A stretch of DNA of 64,000 bases from the NCBI GenBank assembly GCA_963971405.1, contig OZ020491.1, positions 24,794,855 through 24,858,854 on the forward strand. Direction: 5' to 3'. A model generated the notes under the pieces. It worked only from the letters and a program-made list of their open reading frames with translations. It did not search any database and was not told the origin of the DNA. The translations under genes were made by a program, and so were the position numbers. Of this stretch, positions 49,505 to 59,000 are shown in pieces. Within the stretch, counting starts at the first letter, position 1, and the number at the start of each line of letters is the position of its first letter. The DNA is from Psococerastis gibbosa. Lineage: Eukaryota > Arthropoda > Insecta > Psocodea > Psocidae.

Positions 49505-49690
49505 ATTTATTTTTCTAAAAAAGATTACTCGCATACAAACAATTTAATGAATGTATTCGATTGTCCTCTTCAGTCGCCTCTGTAGGTTAGTACCCGTGTT
49601 GAGTTACATAGCGTCTCCGATCGCATGGCGTGTACAGACTCGCACAAGTGACAAGTGCAAGCACGTTACCACCTGGCCATCGAAGTCGAT
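49505..49690 (-). repeat. SINE-like repeat, family C
   Basis: Reverse of the family C order; ends at the tRNA-like head accacctggccatcgaag. Confidence 0.6.
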
Positions 49691-49749
49691 GCAAATCCTG
49701 CAAAGTGCAAATCCCAAATGTAGTAGAAGTGGTAGTTGTATTAGTTCTT

Positions 49750-49960
49750 CTTCAAATGCCTCTTGTCCCGAAGATCAGCGATCATCATGACAATTGTAGT
49801 CATTGCATTGGTCTCCCGTTTCCTTCTGCATCCTTATGCTGTTGACTCTTGCTTGAGTTCCTCCGCCTTCAGGGCCAGTTTCTCAACGCCAGGACAAAAG
49901 AGTACTCTGCACAGTACATACTACTTTTCACTTATCTCGGCTCAAATTCGGTCCCCCATC
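49750..49960 (-). repeat. Family I repeat
   Basis: ttctgcatccttatgctgtt and gacgccagg-like words, the reverse of 34960-35240. Confidence 0.5.
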
Positions 49961-50025
49961 TTTGCAGTCGCTATTACGCACTTCCATCTTCACGACGAGG
50001 AGGTACAGATTAAGATTAAGAGTGG

Positions 50026-50085
50026 GCCGAAAGGTCCAAAATTCGCCCATATGGAAAATAAAGTTGTTCCTTTCTTTCTGAACCA
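50026..50085 (+). repeat. Retroelement-like 3' tail with a GGCC stem-loop
   Basis: gtgggccgaaaggtccaaaa, then aaaataaag and a short tttctttct tail. Confidence 0.6.
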
Positions 50086-50089
50086 TTAG

Positions 50090-51170
50090 ACCCTAACTCC
50101 AACACAAAAATCAAGGGTAAAATTGCATTCGCAAAGTACCCAAAAATAATAAAATGTTTGTTGCAACGCAGTAATAATATTTATTTAGGAATTGACCAAA
50201 TAACAATGAACATCAGATTATCAGGTGACGTAATATCCGATATATTGGTTCATCCTTGACTCAATCGTTTATTCCTCGTCACCAACATCTGTCATGATGT
50301 TAAACGCCGTGGATGTTACGTCATTTGAGTTGTTCTTGTATGTAACGCTGTCAGTGTCTACCTATTCAGCAGCAGCTATATGACGGAAATTTGGGATTAA
50401 AAATGTGTCACGTGACTGTGTTAAAATATGCGCGGGACATTTAAATTAATAAATCATTGGAATGCAAGAGAATGGTTGCATTGTTTTATAATTGACGGAA
50501 ATACTATTAAACATTAAAATGTACAGGTAGAATTTTGAGATACAATAAGAACTTTAATTAGTGTGTTTATATCTAAGGAAGAAAAAATTCAAAACTCACC
50601 AAAAATATAGCCGAGGATGAATTTATCAATTTGAATTTCCCGCGCATTTTGCACTCATTCGTTTAAAACCATTGAATAAACCCCGGTTTTATGTTAATAC
50701 CAAATTGCCATAATAGGGCTGCAGCCTCTCACATGAATAATTATTTCTAATTAGACAGCGATGAATAGGTGGTGGAATGGGACTCGTAACTTCCTTTACG
50801 AAAGTCCAGACCGTTATCTACTGTATTGCTTGTCAATAGAGATTAATTGTTATGTATGCTAGACGTTGGCGGAACCTCTGCTCTGGGTTCTACTGGGCGC
50901 AACATGACAAAGCAGCAGGTGTAGTGTATTGGCAAACACGATGACACAGATCGTGGGATCGAAACCCACCGGAGTCAGTTTTTTTCTTGACCCTACGTCG
51001 CATACATAGAATAATAAAGCTTGGTTTTTGCTGAAATTCTGTCAGAAAACAATCCGTTCGGTCAAACAATCAGTGCCTGTTGGAGAGCATGTAAAGTTCG
51101 TTCATCTATTTTGTGGTCACAGACGCACCCTTGTTAGTTTTTACACTCTTTAAACAACCGTATTATTATT
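50090..51170. other. Intergenic, no gene seen
   Basis: AT-rich and without a convincing frame. A tRNA-like head (ggcaaacacgatgacacaga, then gatcgaaaccc) at 50938-50975 suggests a SINE remnant. Confidence 0.5.
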
Positions 51171-51175
51171 TAACC

Positions 51176-51265
51176 TCTCACTACTTGGAGGGGTTTACAA
51201 CCACAAGGTCTTCTAACGTTCCCCGAGATAGACCGCGCGGTTGTAAACCCCTCCAAGTAGTGAGA
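51176..51265. repeat. Perfect 27-bp inverted repeat
   Basis: Arms beginning tctcactacttggaggggtt pair perfectly over 27 bp, separated by 36 bases. It could be a tiny foldback element; no target duplication was identified. Confidence 0.85.
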
Positions 51266-51767
51266 AGTCAATGAATAATGTAGTTGTCTTAGAGCGTGCA
51301 ACAAGGGAGCATCCAGTGACTGTAAATTAGATGAAGGGAGTATACAATACTATTTCAGTAACTGATAAAGGCCATGGGCTAAAGACATAGTGTCCAGAGA
51401 AACCTCCAAATTTGTAGATTAGAAATTCTAATACGATTTTATAATCAAAACTACCAATTACAGGCAAGATTGGTAACAAAGGGAGACAGGGGCAGATAAT
51501 TGGATATCGACAAAATCCTATCGCAAAAGCTAATCCCGTATCAAAGTCTTGTAACAGAAACTCTAACTCATGATTTTTAATCTCATTTACGAGTCCACCC
51601 AGTCCAATTCTAATTACAATATAATACGGACCATATACTGTTCAGGGTTTTTTGTTCAAAGTCGAATTTCACGGGAAATATCCATTGTTGAGATATCAAA
51701 AATGTCGAATCCCTTAGAAGCAATTTTGATACATGTTATGCGGCCATCACTAACACCTTCTTTTGAT

Positions 51768-51993
51768 GTCTCTTCTATCGAAGAATGATCATGACAATGT
51801 GGACCTTCGAGACTGCTGCTCTGAAAAGGGCAGTCGTGCTCTTGACAAACCACTGCCTCAGGTTTTTCAACCAGAATGTTCTTCTGCCGGGAGCCTTCTG
51901 TCCTTGGATTGTTACATGCCCAAGGCAATACTTTTTGTTCCTCAAAACATGGCTGAAGTATATTAGTTTCCATTTCTTAACCGTCAGCAGCAT
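51768..51993 (-). pseudogene. LINE ORF2 C-terminal fragment, family A
   Basis: Minus-strand open frame of 72 codons with WKLIYFSHVLRN, then APGRRTFWLKNLRQW and ALFRAAVSKV, the known tail of arthropod non-LTR polymerases, ending in a stop. It is 5'-truncated. Related pieces lie at 1576-2230, 20960-21100, 33230-33425, 54640-54840 and 61470-61680. Confidence 0.8.
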
Positions 51994-52247
51994 CTCGGTT
52001 TCTGTATCAATTCATTCAGCATTAGGGACACGATCTCTTCAGGATTCGTCTTTATGCCCACATTTCAAATGTACTCATTCTGTTTTCTATGTCCATCCGT
52101 CCATACCATATATAGTACGCTTCGAAATCTACTAGGTTCAACCGCAGATTCCTTGTGAGAGTTTCCTTGGTGACTTCGTGGAACTTGGAGAACATCATGG
52201 TTATAAGAAGAACAACGCAATGATCCACAATGAAATTCTTTAATAGT

Positions 52248-52276
52248 GACCGGTTTCGGATAAAATCCATCATCAG
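52248..52276 (-). ncRNA. Hammerhead-like core, unit 1
   Basis: Minus-strand copy of the core: CTGATGA, GGAT/ATCC stem, GAAA, AC-CG-GT, C. Next to the core only about two stem I pairs are evident, so activity as a single unit is uncertain. A dimeric transcript of the tandem array might supply more pairing. Confidence 0.45.
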
Positions 52277-52353
52277 ACAGAAGTCTGAACTTGGAGAACA
52301 TCATGGTTAGAAGAAGAACAACGCAATGATTCACAATGAAATTCTTTAATAGT

Positions 52354-52382
52354 GACCGGTTTCGGATAAAATCCATCATCAG
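52354..52382 (-). ncRNA. Hammerhead-like core, unit 2
   Basis: Identical in core to unit 1, 106 bp further on. The matching block of unit 3 (52460-52488) has GAAC in place of GAAA and a changed stem III, so unit 3 is probably inactive. Confidence 0.45.
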
Positions 52383-52510
52383 ACAGAAGTCTGAACTTGG
52401 AGAACATCATGGTTAGAAGAAGAACAACGCAATGATTCACAATGAAATTCTTTAATAGTGACCGAGTTCGGATAAAATCCATCATCAGACAGAAGTCTGA
52501 ACTTGGAGAA

Positions 52511-52637
52511 CATCATGGTTAGAAGAACAACAACGGAATGATCCACAATGAAGTCTGATGATGGATTTTATCCGAAACCGGTCACTATTAAAGAATTTCA
52601 TTGTGGATCATTGCGTTGTTCTTCTTCTAACCATGAT
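52511..52637 (+). ncRNA. Hammerhead ribozyme candidate in a long hairpin (+ strand)
   Basis: The core at 52555-52583 reads CTGATGA, then stem II GGAT/ATCC with a TTT loop, then GAAA, a tiny stem III (AC/GT around CG) and GTC as the cleavage triplet. Stem I closes with GT/AC next to the core, an internal loop, then 13 perfect pairs between 52540-52552 and 52597-52609, and further pairing out to 52511 and 52637. This is the layout of type I hammerheads with a minimal stem III, known from Penelope-like elements. Self-cleavage is inferred, not shown. Confidence 0.6.
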
Positions 52638-52958
52638 GAACCGCAGATTCCGTTTCACTAACACCGATTGGCCAGAATTTTTGAACTTCTTCTTCGGGTC
52701 GTACTCACCAACAGTTTTTTTGCACAAAGTTTAATAATTGTGGCCAGCCGGTGCTATGAACGAGAAGATATCATATATCAAAACGTAGGGGAGCATTTTG
52801 TTAAGGTATTTGGTGTTTTGATAGCGCTACAATCTATGTTCCGTGAGATATTTACACTTGCAAGACTTTTCCCCATCCGATTGCCCAAGAGGTATGAGGC
52901 AACGAGGGGAAAGGTTTTTTCTTGCAATGAATTTATTGATTGAAATTACATGTTTCAG

Positions 52959-53085
52959 TTTGCCTCTACTTCACTTGCCTGTTCCTGGGGAGGCTCCCAT
53001 GCAAATGATCTCACTTGAAGAAAACTTCTCACTACCAGAGAACAGAACTACCTTCATTGGAGGGCCTGAAATTTACGTTCAGCAG
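52959..53085 (+). CDS. SCAP: SCAP exon a (first visible exon)
   Basis: Acceptor tgtttcag precedes 52959 and the donor is CAG|gtaccg. The first base completes a codon begun in an unseen upstream exon; 42 codons follow. The peptide begins LPLLHLPVPGEAP, matching the conserved segment just after helix 1 of SCAP, and ends in EIYVQQ, matching the AYVQQ stretch of human SCAP. An in-frame ATG at 52843 lies upstream of the acceptor, but the sequence between is not SCAP-like, so I do not use it as the start. Confidence 0.88.
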
Positions 53086-56000
53086 GTACCGTAATAGTTC
53101 ATTTTCTTCTCATTTCTTTGTTTCCCATTAATTAAAACTAGGCATCAGCCTAGCATTGCCATGCTCTACTGGGGGTTCAGTTGGACGTTGCGCTTGAAGC
53201 CTTGGAACACTATCCAAAAAAAGACACTGCTACTGCTACTACTCTTTGGCGCTACGGCCCGTGAAGGGCCTTGGCCTGCTCTGCCACATCGTGCCAGCCT
53301 GCGCGTTCCTGCGCTCTCCTTCTCCAGTCATCGACGGCAAGGGTCGCCAGATCCACCTCGACGTAGTCCAGTCATCGCATCTGTGGTCGTCCCACTTGTC
53401 TTTTCCCTTGCGGCACCTTGTGTAAGGCTGTTCTTGTAGCCCTATTGTCTGGCATTCGTTCGACATACCCTAGCTACCTGATCCAGGCTCTCTTGATTTC
53501 GGCTACTATCATAGCTTCATGGTATATCTCGTACAGCTCATCATTTCTACGGATAGGCCACTCTCTCTGACCAAAAAAAGACATTGCAAATATTAATTAA
53601 TAATAGCACTTCCTATTTTTCTAAGGTGGTACTTCGGACGGGTGTATCTCCTTGGGAAGGAGATTTACAAGTTCAAGACGCTTTCCTTGCACCGCTCCGG
53701 AGAGTTTTCCCTCTTCTGGAGGCCATCCGCAACTACCAATTAGATAGGTATGTGCCTAGAATAGCCTACTGGGGCTGGTCTGCTGGACCTGCGCCACCGT
53801 TAGCAACCCATGGATGGAAGGTAGTGTAACCTTAAGTAGTACAAACGCATGTCATTATTGTTATTATTCTTAACCATAGAGTCTTCTTCTGAAGATTTCT
53901 ATGACCTGGCGTGTCTAGGGGACACTTCCATGCGGTTGGTTTCGCGTCGGCTTCAGAAATCTTCTGGTAGCCGCATGGCTAAAACGAAAACATGCGTCGG
54001 CAAGACGCGCGTCCTTGAGCACCAGGTGTAACGTTTTGTTTGTTCGCTGCAGTGGCGTAGCGATCGAAGACGTCTGTCTGCATGTGGAGAGTGTCAAACT
54101 GTCATCGCGGCAAGAATGGCGGAAACTTCTTCCAGAGTTTAGCTGTCTTGTGCTCTCCCCCGCCAATTTCTGGCACCAAGACGAACAAACATTTCAGACT
54201 GATTCCAATCTGCTCGGCACTGTCTTCAATCACCATGTAAGTCAATCCTCATAATTTTTTTTAAATTATGTAATGGAATATTGCTTTATTTATAGATGGC
54301 TGTTTTATACAGTAGGTAATTAGAAGAATTGTATTCTAATTACAAGTATTTGGAATACGGTGTGGCATACCATTAGCGCTGAGGATGGTGGCAAGCAGGG
54401 ACGGATCCAGCCCCCCCCCCCTGTATGTGTTCTTGAAATTTATTATTATTATTTAAAAAAAGGTTCATCGCATGCAAACAATTTAATGAATATATTCATT
54501 AAACCTCTTCAATCGCCTCACTATCTCACTATGTAACCTAATAGGTACTTGTGTCGAATTACGACAAGTCTCCGATTGCAAGGTGTGTAGAGACTCGCAA
54601 AAGCACAAGCACGCTACCACCTTGCCACCGAAGTCGCTCAAAATGCCTCTTCTATCGAAGATTGGCTATCACCATGGCAATTTAGACCTTGGAGACTGCT
54701 GATCTAAAAAGGGAAGTCGTGCTCTTGCCAAATCACTGCCTCAGGTTTTTCAACCAGGACGTTCTTCTTCTGCTGAAAGCCGTCAGTACTACCTCATCAC
54801 TTGGCTGAAGTATGTTAATTTCTGCTTCTTAACCGTCAGCAGTAGCCAAAAGAGTTGATGAAGCGCCTAATTTAAATAGACTATAGAGTATGTGCTGTGT
54901 ATAGGTAAGATGGAAGGAAAAAAATGCAATGTAAGTGCGATATTAGAAATGCAAAGCAAGAGCTGGAACATGAAAAATTAAATTGATATATGAAATTGTC
55001 TCCTTTGTAACTTTGTATTACTTCGAAAACATTATAATAAAAGTTAACTTAATAAACTTAAACTTGAGAATGACGAATAGTCGAAACCGGTTGTGACATA
55101 ATTTTATATGTGGTTTTTGTGTAATATTTCATATATATTCAGTTAACTTTTATTATAAATTAAATTGAATTGAATATTGATTAGACTCAGTCGACTTGTC
55201 GAGTCTTCACCAAACGTGACTTGCTGTAGTGTTGATTGTTTTTATTTCAGTCTTACCAAAAAGGGAAAATTAGTCTCGCTGAACTTTTGTTCGGAATCAA
55301 TATCAAAGAAACTGGACTGAAGAGGTTCCCGCTGAGGTCCCGCGCCCGCACCATACAATTTGCAGTTACGCTTGTTTTTAAAAAGTACAATCCTGAGTAA
55401 GTAAATAGATTATATTGTTTGTTTATGTTGTGGCCGGTGAAATGCCCATTTTCCCCCTACTAGTAAAGGTAATAGTAAGTAACGCCTGCTTTGTCTATTG
55501 TATTTTATTACAAGTTAAGTAGCATGGCTTTGTACTGACAAGAATGAGGTTTGTGTTATGTTCTTTAAGTTGAGTTGCCAACGGCCATACCAAGTCGAAT
55601 CTAACAGAGCTGAGTCTGTTCCAAACTGCAGCAAACTTGGTAGTGTGCACAGCGTTGGCAGGGGAACATGGTGGGACATAATAACGCACTGAGACTACCT
55701 GCCAGTCTAAGTGCGTGCCGAGTTCTGGTCACCACCGAATTAATCGTGTGACTTCACTATGTTCCCCAAGTGGTTCGGAATCCACTATAATCAGGAGGTC
55801 CACCCTGTCAGTCAGGGTGCCTTAAGCTAATAAACAGACTCGCTCCCCCCGCCTTGCTTAAAGCAGAAATACTGAAAGCAGACGCTGGGAAACAAACAAC
55901 AATAAAACAGCACATTAAAATTATTGAAAAGTTTAACACAAACATGTTCTTTAAATTGTTCTAAAGTGTTGGAGCTGGAGTTCTATATAAGGCGACTATT

Positions 56001-59000
56001 CCACCGACCATTTTCCTCACTTGTGAAATTGCTTGTAAAGCAGTGAATTTTCTCATTGACGTTTGTTTTGTTTCAAGGAGGCTATTATGTAGATTCTTAA
56101 CTTATCTAAGTTATAATATTATTAGCGATGTCTGCCACCATATTATAACTTAATTTATAATAGGTGAGTTAAGTATCTACATAATAGTCTCCTTAAAACA
56201 AAACAAACGTCAATGACAAAATTCACTGCTTCACAAGCACTTTCACAAGTGAGGCAAATGGTCGGTGGAATAGCCGCCTAAGAGAGATGGAACTTTGCTT
56301 CCCGCCATAAATATTTTTTTGAATCTCTGGTGCCACCTGTCACCTCTTCATCGACCAGTCTTTGAAAAAGACGTAGGATTTGGCACCAATAATTGAAAAC
56401 TGTTTTGGTGGGAGTGAATGCCCGATCCATCATACTTAGAACTCTAGTTGTAGCCAGACTCAGGCGGCAATTCCACCGGCGAATTTACTTCATTTGTGAT
56501 TTGAGATTTTTTTATTTGTTTTGTTTTAAGGAGACTATTATGTAGATACTTAACTTATCTATTATAAATTAAGTTATAATATGGAAGAGACTTATTAATG
56601 ATGTCTGCTAACATATTATAACTTAATGTATAATAGATATGTTAAGTATCTACATAATAGTCTCCTTAAAACAAAACAAACAAAAATCTCAAATCACAAA
56701 TGAAGTAAAATCGCCGGTGGAATTGCCGCCTTAGCCTAAGCCTAGTTCTTATAAACATAACATGGCCCCCTTCGAATGTATCGGTGACAATGTCGCCCGG
56801 AGTGCTCATAGAAATATTTATTACAACTTGTTTGGTTATTTCAGGTACATAGCTGGTTTACGGAGGAAGCTAGAATCTCAATATCCGCTGCATGCGAACA
56901 GTAATGGCGATAAGTCTAAAGTGGGCAATGAGGCTGTACACATTTATTACCCTGAGCCGTTAAACCTCTATGAATTTCTGCCGCTTACTCTATTCTACGC
57001 TGTTTTCTACTTCTACATTTATTTCTCATTCAGGAAAATCGAACCAATTAAATCTAAGGTGATTCTAGACAGTATACCCATAGAAATATATTAACTGGAG
57101 CGGTGGGAGCCATAATATGCCTTACGAGGCACCCGTTAACGATAAGCCAACTGTCAGAGATAAGTACCAACGCAAAAAATATCGAAGTCTTACACATTGC
57201 AGCATAGCAGAGCGGATACCTGGACCCGGTCAAAAACTCTGTACTTACCTTGTGCAGGCTACACTAGCAGCTATATTGATAACGGTCTCCAGCCACGGGA
57301 TGAGTATACCAGGATGGGAGGGGGGGGGGGGTGCATACTTGCAGAGCTTTGATGTACAGTATGTAGCCGTTCCTAGCACCGATCGGCCACAGTTATGGAA
57401 CTTGATTTGTGAAATTTAACGATCACTGAGGATGTCAGGTTGAAGGAGTTCCAAAACTGTGGCCAAAAGTTATCACGACCACATACTATGTATAAAAAAG
57501 TAGGAACCTTTTTTCTTGTGACATCTCATTTATGACTGTACGATTGAAATTTGACTTTGTGCAAAAAATAAAATAACGAAAATGTGGTGTCCGATTGATC
57601 TTGAACCATACCGTATATTACTCAATAGTGCCAGGAGACTGAGCTTAAATCTCGGCAGGTGCTTTAATGTTATTATGTTCCTTAGGCTGTAAATGAAATT
57701 ACTGTTTTTTCAGTAATGCTTATGTGGATTTTTGCAAGGTTGCGTCATAAAAATGATTTCCCTCTAGAGTCTCTACAACTACTTCACAAGGGTTTGTAAC
57801 TTAATTTTCAGGCTGGCATGGCTATTTGTGCCTGTGTGTCGATCCTGTGCTGTTTCTTCATGGCCGTAGGCCTGTGTTTCTTCTTCGGCGTCGTTGTCTC
57901 TGTGTCTGGCAAAGAAATGTTCCCGTACCTGGTGGCCATTGTCGGCCTGGAGAATGTTCTGGTCATCACCAGGTCCATAACGAACACGCCTGCACATTTA
58001 GACATCAAGATACGTGTGGCCCAGGGCCTTTCCCGAGAGGGCTGGTCTATTACGAAGAATCTTTTGGTTCAGGTACGTTGTTTGTTCCCCCAATGAAATT
58101 GGAGCTATTTGGCTCTTAACTAGGTTACTTAAGGGCCGCTTGATTTATATAACCATATACACATCTGTACATTTAGCTATTATGATACGTGGAGCTCATA
58201 GTCTTTTCCAAGAGGGCTGGTCTATTACGAAGAATCTTTTGGTTCAGGTACGTTATTTACTCCCCCAGTGGAAAATTAACACGTGATTTGACCTTGGGGT
58301 GAGTTATAGAAAATATTTAACAGAGTAAACAACGTGGTAGTAGTCAAGACGCTCTTGGCACTGCTTTAAAGAAAGTGGCAGACCTCTATTCTAATGCCAC
58401 CGATAAATATGGCGGCCGACAATCAACTGTAGATCGCACTATCGCAGCTCTACCTAACTAACAAGGCTTAACCAACCCTGAAGTGTTGACACGTGGTCAG
58501 CTTGGTTGTCGGGTTCCACGAGTGTTAACGTGACATAACATCCTTAACTAGGGATAACTCGATAACACCTACATTGTGAAGACCCTTTATACTTAGTTTT
58601 CAATGAAAAGCATATCGAAATATCGAATGCGTTCACTCACAATTCAAGATGGTAACCTAGTCACAATTTTTTTATCTTTTCTTTTTTTCTTTCAGGTGAC
58701 AATCCTAACTGTTGGTCTTGCCACATTCATATCCACAGTGCAAGAACTATGCATCTTGTGTCTCGTGGGCCTCCTCTGCGACTTTTTCCTGCAACTCAGC
58801 TTCTACACAACGATCCTTGCAATCGATATTCACCGCGCCGAACTCCGCTCCGCCACACGACATCCCTATTACGGCAGCAACCCTATCCCCAAGCTCCTCT
58901 CACGCCCGGACTTTCGTGTTAACGCAGTCGGCATCAACGACTCATTCAAAATGCATCGATCCAAAAGCCATCATAACCTAACCACGTCAGGATCGACCAA

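Larger units (their letters stand above)
52171..52640. repeat. 106-bp tandem array with a terminal inverted copy, carrying hammerhead-like cores
   Basis: The block beginning acttggagaacatcatgg recurs near 52181, 52288, 52394 and 52500, a spacing of about 106 bp. The last unit is cut short and followed by an inverted copy (52555-52640). Each unit carries a conserved 29-base block with CTGATGA, a 4-bp stem and GAAA, read on the minus strand in units 1-3 and on the plus strand in the inverted copy. The array lies about 320 bp upstream of the first visible SCAP exon. Confidence 0.9.

Noticed and set aside
52668..52943. Open frame as the SCAP first exon
   Set aside because: The peptide has no resemblance to the SCAP N-terminus, and no phase-compatible donor was found.
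53849..54031. Open frame that could be a SCAP exon between exons b and c
   Set aside because: Exon b ends with two bases of a codon. Splicing into 53880 gives a stop within four codons, while joining to 54053 gives a perfect SCAP match.
57117..57419. 100-codon frame downstream of exon e as a coding exon
   Set aside because: It is intronic, and part of it is a repeat also present near 33050-33170.
58603..58695. ATG at 58603 as a start of the large frame
   Set aside because: This stretch is intron with a pyrimidine tract and an acceptor ending at 58695; similarity to SCAP begins exactly at 58696.
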